From: Bacillus changyiensis
GTDB lineage: Bacteria; Bacillota; Bacilli; Bacillales; Bacillaceae
Length of the DNA: 64,000 nt
Direction: 5' to 3'
NCBI RefSeq assembly: GCF_027706145.1
Contig: NZ_JAQFWW010000001.1
Span: forward strand, 496,001 to 560,000
Positions 1 to 7,384 of this stretch are shown here, piece by piece (within the stretch, counting starts at the first letter, position 1; the number at the start of each line of letters is the position of its first letter). Below the pieces are notes generated by a model that searched no databases, was not told the DNA's origin, and saw nothing but the letters and a program-made list of their open reading frames with translations. Made by a program: the position numbers and the translations under genes.

Positions 1-76
1 AAGTTATCTATCTAGACACATTCCCTAAACACAATACATAAAATAATTGGTAAATCGTTGTGAAAGGATTGAGAAT

Positions 77-592
77 ATGTATTATATGCCTCTTCCCTGC
101 CCGTACTATGTTCATATACCAGTTTATTATGAGTCAGGACATACAACCAGATCTAACGGTACTGCAAATAGAAAAGATTATGGATCAAGACCATTTGTCA
201 TTGATATCAATCAAGCTACAAAACAAAACGATAAGTATCGTACTGCTTTATGGACAGGAACTCATTTGCAAGTTACTTTAATGAGCCTCAATGTCGGTGA
301 AGATATTGGTTTAGAAATGCACCCGAATGTCGATCAATTCTTACGTGTTGAACAAGGTCAAGGATTAGTTCGAATGGGTAAAAACAAATATCAATTAAAT
401 TTTATAAGAAATGTCTCTGATGATACAGCAATCATGATACCTGCCGGAACATGGCACAACCTTACAAACACAGGTAGGGTTCCCCTAAAACTTTACTCAA
501 TATATGCACCTCCCAACCATCCATTTGGTACTGTTCATGTAACCAAAGCTGATGCATTAGCTGCAGAAAGACAAAAGATTTCAACTTTTTAA
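77..592 (+). CDS. Cupin-domain protein
   Basis: This is a small single-domain cupin of about 171 residues. A GEDIGLEMHPNVDQF stretch corresponds to cupin motif 1 and PAGTWHNLTN to motif 2. Together they give the histidines and acid expected to hold a metal in the beta-barrel. The N-terminus is rich in Tyr and Pro (MYYMPLPCPYYVH), as in B. subtilis YrkC-like proteins, but I do not insist on that name. An upstream TTG at 47 is possible, but a GAAAGGA ribosome site at 62-68 sits correctly for the ATG at 77, so I chose that. Cupins of this type are often isomerases or dioxygenases, or have no known substrate. The next gene is convergent, so this one is monocistronic within the window. Confidence 0.8.
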   Translation: MYYMPLPCPYYVHIPVYYESGHTTRSNGTANRKDYGSRPFVIDINQATKQNDKYRTALWTGTHLQVTLMSLNVGEDIGLEMHPNVDQFLRVEQGQGLVRMGKNKYQLNFIRNVSDDTAIMIPAGTWHNLTNTGRVPLKLYSIYAPPNHPFGTVHVTKADALAAERQKISTF

Positions 593-601
593 AACAAAGC
601 A

Positions 602-640
602 AAAAAAGGGTTTTGTCAGACCGACTTAACCCCTTTTGAC
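602..640. terminator. Possible shared terminator between convergent genes
   Basis: An imperfect inverted repeat pairs an A-rich arm with GGGTT at 604-613 to AACCCCTTTT at 629-638, between the convergent cupin and MFS genes. The loop is long and the pairing includes mismatches, so this is only a candidate. Confidence 0.3.
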
Positions 641-1872
641 TTTATTAGATCTGTTCGTTGAGCTTCCCCAAGTTTTGTAAACAATAGAATTGCTATTCCT
701 GCAAGAATTTCAATCAGCCCTCCTCCAGCAATCACCGGACCTGCACCTACTAAAGTCGCTACATATCCCCCTACTAAGGAACCGATTGGAATCATCACAT
801 ATGAAATCATATTAATCACTGCAAAAACCAACGGTTGATCTTCATCTTCAACTGACATTTGAATGATGGTATGTTCAGGAATATTAATTGCACTAATACT
901 AGCCCCTAGTGCAAATGCTGCAATAAACATCAGTGACAATAGCGTGTTCATACCTGTGATCAAAAAAGCAACTCCTTCGATTATTCCAGCCGTAACAAAC
1001 ACTAGACCATACCGATTCACTTTTATTTTAGCAAGCAAATATCCCAATAAAAACGCTCCACCTGCTGTGGTAATTCTTAATAAAGAGTGAACAATAGGTC
1101 CACCATTTAAATCTTCTGATATATAAACTGCTGCTAGTGCTTCCCATGGAGCAGATGCTAGATTTGAAAAAACACAATAAATCGCTAATGGATATAGAAC
1201 ATGGTGCCGACGGACAAGTGTAAACCCTCTTTTCAATTTACTAAGATATGTACTTGTTTTTCTTGATGCTTTCATTTTAACGTCATTGTTTCTCTTTACA
1301 TAATCAATACATAAAACCAAACTAGCTGAAATCATGTAAAGTATAAGTGGGATAAACATTGTATTTGCTGCGCCGATCAACATGATTAAAATCCCACCAA
1401 GAGTAACCGCGGCTAGTCTTACAATATGTTCAGATGACTGAATAATCGCATTTGCTTTTTGAATATAATCTTCTTTCACAATTTTCGGAATCAAGGAGAC
1501 AGACGCAGGATTGTAACAAGCTCCTGTAGCCGAATGGATAAGCATGAGTAAAATAATAAACCACAGTGGTGAAAAACCACTAAAATAGCAGGTAGGAATA
1601 ATAAGCATGAGAGAGGCTCTTGTCATATCTGCAAAAAACATCCAAAGTTTTAAAGTGTTTATTTTCATCAGTGGTGTAATGATTGGCCCTAGTAACGCTT
1701 GAGGTAGAAAAGATACAGCGATTAATAACGCTGTTCCAATAGCCCCTTTTCCATCAAAAATCAGAAACCACAAAATGGAATTCATTGCAAAATTGTCTGC
1801 AGTTATTTTGATTAATTTAGAAGAAAAAAGAAAGGTAAAGTTTTTTTGCCAAATACTGTTCTCTTTCGGCAA
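616..1872 (-). CDS. MFS transporter, drug or siderophore efflux type
   Basis: This 418-residue protein has about 12 hydrophobic helices in two six-helix halves joined by a basic loop (near residues 195-215, KRNNDVKMKASRK). That is the build of the MFS_3/EntS/macrolide-efflux branch of the major facilitator superfamily. It should lie in the cytoplasmic membrane and export a small molecule using the proton gradient. The substrate cannot be read from the sequence. Translation starts at a TTG (1872), chosen because an AAGGAGGGC ribosome site lies 7 bases upstream. The gene is convergent with the cupin gene and stands alone. It is not part of the conserved synteny seen further right, so it may be an accessory gene. 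Confidence 0.85.
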   Translation of the reverse strand: MPKENSIWQKNFTFLFSSKLIKITADNFAMNSILWFLIFDGKGAIGTALLIAVSFLPQALLGPIITPLMKINTLKLWMFFADMTRASLMLIIPTCYFSGFSPLWFIILLMLIHSATGACYNPASVSLIPKIVKEDYIQKANAIIQSSEHIVRLAAVTLGGILIMLIGAANTMFIPLILYMISASLVLCIDYVKRNNDVKMKASRKTSTYLSKLKRGFTLVRRHHVLYPLAIYCVFSNLASAPWEALAAVYISEDLNGGPIVHSLLRITTAGGAFLLGYLLAKIKVNRYGLVFVTAGIIEGVAFLITGMNTLLSLMFIAAFALGASISAINIPEHTIIQMSVEDEDQPLVFAVINMISYVMIPIGSLVGGYVATLVGAGPVIAGGGLIEILAGIAILLFTKLGEAQRTDLIKSKGVKSV

Positions 1873-2568
1873 TTGAAGCCCTCCTTGGTTCTATCATTTT
1901 ACATAATATGTTATTTTAATACATTATCTTATTTGTTGTGACCAAGTCAAGATGATATTTTGAAACAATCTTTCCAAATTTGTCTGCTATTATTTCTGGC
2001 TCTTACCTTTCGATTAAATTTTTGTGAAATGGTTAGTTGACTTCATTCTGAAAATGGATCATACAGGTCTTGTCGTATCTTTTGTAGTTTATACAGTTAT
2101 CAAACAAGTGCTGAAATTCATCTTGAATTTTAGACCATAAAACAGAATAGGATAAGAGAAAGAACCCAAAAATGCCCCAGCCAAATAAAAGACAGGGCGT
2201 TTTTCATTTGAATAGAGCCTTAAGTTCCACTTTTGTTGTCATATATATACCAGCCCTCAACTTTGCTCCCTTTACAAACTTTTTCTGAATCTGCCAGTCT
2301 GCTAGCAAGAGCGTATTACCGTTTGAGGATAGCTTGTTTTTATTTGGTTATTAAATCAATCACCCAGGGAAGCTGACAAACAACGAATCCATACTGATTA
2401 AGGTTTTTGGCCATGAAGGCTCTCAGGCCTAGCCAATATCAATCATCACCTTTATCATCTTCTCGTATATTAAAGGAAGATAAAATTGAATAAGATGGAA
2501 GCACCCAGGGGATTTATCGAATGCTAAATGTGGTTTTATATTATTCTATAAGAAGGAAGGAAGCGTTA
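1873..2568. other. Gene-poor spacer between MFS gene and alr
   Basis: About 700 bases hold no convincing gene. A terminator-like hairpin lies at 2168-2204. On the minus strand a 24-codon open stretch (2340-2414, beginning MAKNLNQYGF and ending DLITK) looks like the tail of a lost gene. Its upstream frame is broken by a TGA and it has no ribosome site. The right end carries the alr leader. Confidence 0.5.
2168..2204 (+). terminator. Rho-independent terminator-like hairpin
   Basis: AAAAATGCCC (2168-2177) pairs with GGGCGTTTTT (2195-2204) through one G-U pair and runs into a T tract on the plus strand. No intact plus-strand gene precedes it, so it may mark the end of a deleted gene. Confidence 0.5.
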
Positions 2569-3750
2569 ATGACAAAGCTTTGTCGAGAAGTTTGGATAGA
2601 AGTAAACCTTGATGCAATTAAAAAAAATTTACGAGCGTTTCATCATTACATTCCAAATAAGAGCAAAATTATGGCTGTCGTAAAAGCTAACGCTTATGGT
2701 CATGGAGCTGTAGAAGTGGCACGCCATGCCCTGGAACACGGAGCTAGTGAGCTCGCTGTTGCTGGATTAGAAGAAGGAATCGTTTTACGAAAAGCAGGAA
2801 TTAAAGCCCCTATCCTTGTCCTTGGTTTTACACCCCTTAAATGTGTGAAAGAGGCATCAGCTTGGAATATAGAGTTATCAGCATTTCAGGTAGATTGGAT
2901 AAAAAAAGCTAACGAGATCTTGGAAAAAGAAGCAGTTTCTAGCCGGTTGGCTATTCATATTAATGTGGATACTGGTATGGGACGATTAGGTGTACGTAGA
3001 GAAGAAGAGCTTTTAGCAATAGTGGAAGCACTAACGGCAAGTAAATTCCTCAAATGGAATGGTATTTATACCCATTTCTCAACAGCTGATGAACCAGATA
3101 CGACACTAACGAGACTACAGCACGATAAGTTTATCAGTTTTCTTCGCTATTTAAAAAATCAAGACATTGAACTACCTACCGTACATATGAATAACACAGC
3201 TGCAACAATCGCTTTTCCGGAATTTAGTGCTGATATGATTCGTTTAGGTATAGGCATGTATGGATTATATCCTTCAGAATATATAAAGCAACTCAATCTC
3301 GTTAAGCTTATACCTGCACTAAGTTTGAAAGCGCGAATAGCTTTTGTAAAAACGATGATAACAGAACCACGGACCATTAGTTATGGCGCTACATACATCG
3401 CCGATCTTGGAGAAATCATTGCTACCCTCCCGATCGGCTATGCTGACGGTTATTCTCGTGAACTCTCTAATCGCGGGTTTGTTCTTCATTGTGGAAAACG
3501 AGTGCCTGTGGTAGGAAGGGTTACGATGGATCAAATCATGGTTAGTTTAGGTGAAGATGATGGGAAACAAGGAGATGAAGTTGTTATTTATGGGCGACAA
3601 AAGGGAGCTGAGATTTCCGTTGATGAAGTTGCTGAAATGCTTGACACGATTAACTATGAAGTTGTATCTACACTAAGCCGCCGTATCCCCCGTTTTTATA
3701 TAAGAGATGGCGAGATTTTAAAGGTGTCATCTCCAGTTTTATATGTGTAG
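2569..3750 (+). CDS. yncD: Alanine racemase (YncD/AlrB type)
   Basis: This PLP enzyme interconverts L- and D-alanine, supplying D-alanine for peptidoglycan or, in spores, limiting L-alanine germination. The N-terminal barrel carries the PLP lysine in VVKANAYGHG (about residue 38). The C-terminal beta domain has the catalytic tyrosine region SYGATY and the conserved RVTMDQI motif. The ends of the protein (MTKLCREVWIEVNLDAI at the start, PVLYV at the end) match the B. subtilis YncD paralogue rather than the main Alr. An in-frame start at 2521 exists, but AAGGAAGG just ahead of the ATG at 2569 and family length (about 394 residues) favour 2569. In B. subtilis yncD lies downstream of glnA, as it does here beyond the mobile region. 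Confidence 0.92.
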   Translation: MTKLCREVWIEVNLDAIKKNLRAFHHYIPNKSKIMAVVKANAYGHGAVEVARHALEHGASELAVAGLEEGIVLRKAGIKAPILVLGFTPLKCVKEASAWNIELSAFQVDWIKKANEILEKEAVSSRLAIHINVDTGMGRLGVRREEELLAIVEALTASKFLKWNGIYTHFSTADEPDTTLTRLQHDKFISFLRYLKNQDIELPTVHMNNTAATIAFPEFSADMIRLGIGMYGLYPSEYIKQLNLVKLIPALSLKARIAFVKTMITEPRTISYGATYIADLGEIIATLPIGYADGYSRELSNRGFVLHCGKRVPVVGRVTMDQIMVSLGEDDGKQGDEVVIYGRQKGAEISVDEVAEMLDTINYEVVSTLSRRIPRFYIRDGEILKVSSPVLYV

Positions 3751-3796
3751 ATTTTTTATGATATGAAACAGAAAACGCATTGATATTAAGAACAAA

Positions 3797-3833
3797 GGGT
3801 GACCTCCATGGAGATCATCCAGTTTTAGTTTTT
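3797..3833 (+). terminator. alr terminator
   Basis: The arms GGGTGACCTCC (3797-3807) and GGAGATCATCC (3810-3820) pair through two wobble positions and are followed by AGTTTTAGTTTTT. It sits 46 bases after the alr stop codon. Confidence 0.65.
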
Positions 3834-4677
3834 GTGGATATGAAAATGCTGGAGAAAAAGTAATGCTATTGAGTATAGAAGGTTTAACAGAAGATCAGGA
3901 TGAAGAATGTGTAAGAAATTTCAAGTTGCAACAACATTTACGGAATTTCACTGTTACATAACTAAGAATTAAAATCAATAGCCATGTAGGTTGTACTATC
4001 ATAGAGTTATATTATAATATTTTGTTGTGAAATTGAGTACATAACTAATCGAGATCGATACATTTTACATGGCAAAGGGACTTTTACAGCAATAAACTAA
4101 CGAGATCATTCAGATTCATGGCTAGAGACGAGTTTTGGATATGACCCCAAAGAAAAAAAGACCCTTCACATCTATCAATTACAGATCATCAATGATTGAA
4201 TAATGGACGCAGTCGTCAAGTTTGATCCCCTATTTGGTCAATACACTCTTAATATCATCATTTTTTTTTGCTTATTCATAATTTCAAATACCGAATGATA
4301 TAGTGTGATTTAGCCGTGCCTTACTATGGGTTATGTTTTCTTTATTTTATATGGGGATACTCACATTGACCAATTGTAGAGGGGAGTTATCTTACTTGTA
4401 GTAAAGCTAATTCAAAAGGCACAGCTAAAGTGTCGTTTGTTATTTCAGTGTAATTCAAGCATGTCATCTTCAAAGGTTTATAAACCCATCTCCTTTCGTA
4501 CCTCTCAATACCGATCGTTCATTACCACTTTTCTTTGACCGATGCTGTCGTACTTCCGAAGGATTAAAAGAATGCTCTTTCAAAAAAACGCCATCCCTTT
4601 TAAAAGCGTAAATATATTTTTTTAAACTTTCCCCTCATACATTCTTTTTTGCGTTAATTCTTAACTTATTAGATAAT
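3834..4677. other. Gene-poor, decayed DNA downstream of alr
   Basis: This stretch holds only short broken reading frames on both strands. Examples are a 30-codon stretch near 3870-3960 and another ending VSFVISV near 4440. Neither has a ribosome site or a recognisable family. Together with the adjacent integrase remnant this suggests the degraded body of an inserted element. I could not find a third copy of the glnA-end repeat here. Confidence 0.4.
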
Positions 4678-4773
4678 CTATCTTTTCCCTTGATTTTTGT
4701 TGTTTTTATTATCAAAAAAGCCAAATACAACTGCCATAGAAATAATTATCGTAACCCACCATGACCAATTCAC
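4678..4773 (-). CDS. Very short hydrophobic membrane peptide
   Basis: This 31-codon ORF starts with GTG at 4773 behind a good AAAGGTGAT ribosome site. It encodes a Trp-rich N-terminus (VNWSWW), one hydrophobic segment of about 17 residues and a basic, Asn-rich tail. The predicted product is a single-span membrane peptide. The layout resembles small membrane peptides, including type I toxins, but no antisense RNA was identified and I do not assign a function. It lies in the decayed mobile region left of the first integrase remnant. Confidence 0.45.
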   Translation of the reverse strand: MNWSWWVTIIISMAVVFGFFDNKNNKNQGKR

Positions 4774-4865
4774 TTTATCACCTTTTCTATATATTAAATT
4801 TTAATTTCAACAACCTACCCAACTAATAATAGTTATAATAATGATACGTTTTTAATAAACTATAA

Positions 4866-5126
4866 GTTTCATTAATTGGTAATGCTTTTAATCATATTTT
4901 AAAACGAGCAGGTATAAAAAGAATTCCTATCCACGCTTTGCGGCACTCACATGCGGTTTTACTTTTGGAGTCAGGGGCAGACATGAAATACATTTAAGAA
5001 CGCTTAGGTCATAAAAGCATGATGGTAACTGCTGATGTCTATCCTCATATCAGTAAGAAGCTCGACCAAAATAGGATCAAGGATTACGAAAAATATGTCT
5101 CATCAATTGTGGAGTTAGATTCATAA
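4866..5126 (+). pseudogene. Tyrosine recombinase (integrase) 3' remnant, copy 1
   Basis: Only the C-terminal catalytic part survives, about 86 codons in one frame, with one in-frame TAA at about 5000. The frame shows the box II HxxR motif (HALRHSHA), the RLGH motif and the active-site tyrosine in ADVYPHIS. These are the signature of the phage/ICE integrase family. The N-terminal arm-binding and core-binding domains are missing, so the protein is dead. Its stop codon is followed at once by TTTTGGTCA repeats and then by a copy of the glnA 3' end, the usual order integrase, arm sites, attachment core. Confidence 0.85.
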
Positions 5127-5133
5127 CTTCAAA

Positions 5134-5195
5134 TTTTTTTGGTCATATTTTGGTCAAGGACCAAAAAGAATGCTTACACAATTCTTTGACCAAAA
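5134..5195. repeat. Arm-type repeats TTTTGGTCA, left side
   Basis: Two direct copies of TTTTGGTCA (ending at 5145 and 5156) are followed by two inverted copies (GGACCAAAAA at 5158-5167 and TTTGACCAAAA at about 5185-5194). This pattern between an integrase gene and an attachment core is typical of integrase arm-binding sites. That role is inferred. Confidence 0.6.
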
Positions 5196-5198
5196 TTC

Positions 5199-5289
5199 AA
5201 AAACCCCCTGACACCAAATGTGCCAAGGGATCCAATACTGAGACATATATTGTTCGCGTTCCCAAGGATGGACTTGTGTACGGAACATA
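5199..5289. repeat. Duplicate of the glnA 3' end and terminator (attachment site copy)
   Basis: These 91 bases repeat 10905-11002 almost exactly. They cover the glnA terminator hairpin and the last codons of glnA (reading [12 protein letters not shown] and MSQY on the minus strand). The copy lacks 7 bases around the glnA stop codon and has one A/G change, so it reads through into TGG. Duplication of a gene's 3' end beside an integrase remnant is what site-specific integration leaves behind. Confidence 0.85.
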
Positions 5290-5313
5290 ATTTCGAATTG
5301 AAATAGCTAATGT

Positions 5314-5356
5314 ACAGCACTGAAAACCCTTATAAATAAGCCTTTTTCAGTGTTGT
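5314..5356. other. Strong hairpin near the duplicate attachment site
   Basis: ACAGCACTGAAAA pairs with TTTTTCAGTGTTGT around a 16-base loop. It could be a terminator or part of the attachment region; no gene ends beside it. Confidence 0.4.
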
Positions 5357-5397
5357 ATTATTTTAAATTTGAAATAAATAATCTATCAATCTCAACA

Positions 5398-5443
5398 TTT
5401 TTTGGTCAAATTTTGGTCATGATTTTGGTCATGACTTTTGTCA
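5398..5443. repeat. Arm-type repeats TTTTGGTCA, right side
   Basis: Three direct copies of TTTTGGTCA (5401-5408, 5411-5419 and 5423-5431, with flanking Ts) are followed by a degenerate ACTTTTGTCA. They are the same motif as on the left of the duplicate core, so that core is flanked on both sides as an uncut attP would be. Confidence 0.55.
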
Positions 5444-5509
5444 AATCAGATCCCCTTTTATAAGTTTGTTATAATGGTTTTATAAAACAATTAAAAAGGG
5501 ATGAAGTAC

Positions 5510-5662
5510 ATGAGCATCAATAAAATTAGATCAGCAATGTACAAGTCGGGTAAAATTTTAGGAGATGTCAATGCGGTTAAAAAAGGAAAAGTAGGGAAAC
5601 GCATCGCCCGTCGTGCTGCCGGAAAAACGACAGGAAAATTGTTAGGTAAGCTATTCAAATAG
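5510..5662 (+). CDS. Small basic protein of mobile-element type
   Basis: This 50-residue protein is very rich in Lys, Arg and Gly (for example GKVGKRIARRAAGKTTGK). It starts at ATG 5510 behind AAAAAGGGATGAAG, and a TATAAT box lies at 5470-5475. The basic composition would suit nucleic acid binding, but no domain is recognisable and I have no function for it. Small proteins of this general look occur in Bacillus prophages and conjugative elements, in keeping with its place just inside the repeat-bounded segment. It converges on the phr gene. Confidence 0.6.
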   Translation: MSINKIRSAMYKSGKILGDVNAVKKGKVGKRIARRAAGKTTGKLLGKLFK

Positions 5663-5788
5663 GATACGAAAAAAGCCTTTCTCATTAGAGTTGGGCTTCG
5701 CTTGTAACCTACTTAACAAATGGCTTTAAATACAATTTGGGGTCAAAAATTCTCAAAGAACTCAACGGACTTTTCCAAAAAAATTATT

Positions 5789-5980
5789 TTATCCGAGTGC
5801 CCCGTTTTCCAGAACTTCATATTTTAATGCCCCATTTTCTAAAACCTTATATCCTAATGCTCCATTCTCAGCGACTCTATATTGTTTCTGGACTGATCCG
5901 ACTTCTTCTTTTGTTGCTAAACCTGACACCAAACTCAGTCCAAGAACAGCAAAACCCATGAATAACTGAATTTTTTTCAA
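5789..5980 (-). CDS. Phr-type signal peptide precursor with three ENGAL repeats
   Basis: This 63-residue protein begins with a secretion signal (MKKIQLFMGFAVLGLSLV). After a short linker come three tandem 10-residue units of the form xYxV(A/L)ENGAL, so the pentapeptide ENGAL occurs three times, ending at the C-terminus. Phr precursors are exported, cut to penta- or hexapeptides and re-imported by Opp to inhibit their partner Rap protein. The TTG start (5980) overlaps the rap stop by TTGA, and an AAGGAGG ribosome site lies inside the end of rap. That is the usual translational coupling of rap-phr pairs. The three repeats use different synonymous codons, so the peptide rather than the DNA has been conserved. 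The mature form is inferred. Confidence 0.85.
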   Translation of the reverse strand: MKKIQLFMGFAVLGLSLVSGLATKEEVGSVQKQYRVAENGALGYKVLENGALKYEVLENGALG

Positions 5981-7081
5981 ATTAATTGCCTCCTTATATT
6001 TAATATTTGATCTTTGATCTTACATGCTTCTTCGAAATACTTTGACGACAGATTGCTGTTTTCCTGCCTTTTATAATAAAAAGCTGCATTTTCAGAGAGA
6101 TCGGCTACATCTGACCATAAGTTTTTCTTCTTTAACAGGTCCATACATGAATCAAAGGAGCTGCAATCTGTCTGATCATACAAAAAGTATATGAGATTCA
6201 GCTTGGTTTTATATACATATTCATTTACCTTATCGGCAAACTCAAGGGCTTTGGTACGCCATTCCCTTGCTTGTTCAAGTAAACCTAGCTTATATAAAAC
6301 TCGACTTAACATATACATAGAACGAATGGAATAAACGGATGCTCGATGTTCAGGAATTGCAAGCGCATTTTGAAAACATTCTTTTGCTTTTTCCAATAGA
6401 TTCTGTCTTTCATAGGATAGCCCCAAATTAAAATATCCAAGTCCTTCTGTTGGTTTATCATTTGTCTTAGAAGCGAGTTCTATAGCTTCTTTATACAGGT
6501 TGCACGCTTCTTCCCATTCTTGCAAATCCACTTGATTCATTGCATAAAGCATTTTGCACTTAATTACTCGGTTAGTATAGCCATCATAAGCTTTGAAGCT
6601 ATCAAATGCTTTCTGAACATGATTTAAAGAAAAAAAGTTTTGTCGGATTTCATAATATGCAATTGCTAATTGATAGTGAAATTCAGCTTTTTCAAGTTCA
6701 TCTGGTACTTTATAGAGTCTATTTTCTGCTATTCTATAATAATGAATTGCGTCAATAAAATTCTTCTGATAAAACTGGTACATTCCTGAAAAGAAATAAA
6801 AATAATATTGAATCATGTCATCTGTGCTATTTTCTAACTTACTTTTAATCTCATCCAGTAATTCTCCTGACACTGTAATCCTCAGTCATGAGTTTGTAGC
6901 GTGAGTCTATCAGGTTAAAGTATATTAATACGTTTTGATTTTCTTTCATATTTGGCAACGTGCTTTTTATCTCTTCTCTTTTGTTTTTTGCCTTATAAAT
7001 ATCATTTTGTTTAATCAGATTGTACCACTCGTTAATGTCTTGTCCTACTTTTTGAAATGCTATTGTAACCAAAGTTTCCAT
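5977..7081 (-). pseudogene. Rap aspartyl-phosphatase/regulator, frameshifted
   Basis: Two overlapping frames together make one Rap protein of about 365 residues. The first (6851-7081) holds the N-terminal three-helix bundle region (INEWYNLIKQNDIYKAK). The second (from about 6880 to 5977) holds the tetratricopeptide repeats (FNLGLSYERQNLLEKAKECF, ACNLYKEAIELA and others). The break lies near 6870-6890, where the reading changes from EDYSVRR to VSGELLDE, consistent with one extra base or two lost. Rap proteins dephosphorylate Spo0F or block ComA and other regulators, and are inhibited by Phr peptides binding the TPR groove. With the N-terminal bundle separated, a full Rap cannot be made. A protein from the internal ATG at 6873 would keep only the TPR half. 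The phr gene is coupled downstream. Confidence 0.85.
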
Positions 7082-7384
7082 CCCCCTTTAAAATTGTATT
7101 TATTTGTATTATCTCATTTGTTTACATTATTTACAATAGTTTGAATATAAATCATTCAAATAATATTGGGGTACTTACTCCCTTTGATAGTCAAAAATGT
7201 TTCCAAAAACAAAAAATTCTACAGATTATTGCGAGAATTATGGATTTTTCTCATTTATGGTTAGGTTTTTATACCTAATCCAAAAGATTCATTTTCTTAA
7301 ATATGTCTTTTCATTCCACAACATTTATAAAAAGAATGGTAAACTTTTGTATTGGTTACTTACTTTAAAAATGAGGAGAATGGA
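7082..7384. promoter_or_regulatory. Divergent intergenic region rap / LXG toxin
   Basis: About 300 AT-rich bases separate the divergent rap and LXG genes and must hold both promoters. I see no operator or RNA structure I can name. A GAGGAG ribosome site (7372-7378) precedes the toxin ATG. Confidence 0.4.

Noticed and set aside
2340..2414. 24-codon minus-strand frame MAKNLNQYGF...DLITK
   Set aside because: No ribosome site and the upstream frame is broken; at most a gene tail, family not identified.
3834..4677. Third copy of the glnA 3' end marking the far end of the left element
   Set aside because: I scanned from alr to the integrase remnant and found no matching core; it may be deleted.
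5399..5431. TTTTGGTCA repeats considered as a CRISPR-like array
   Set aside because: The units are only 9 bases with 1-3 base spacers, so they fit protein-binding sites, not CRISPR.
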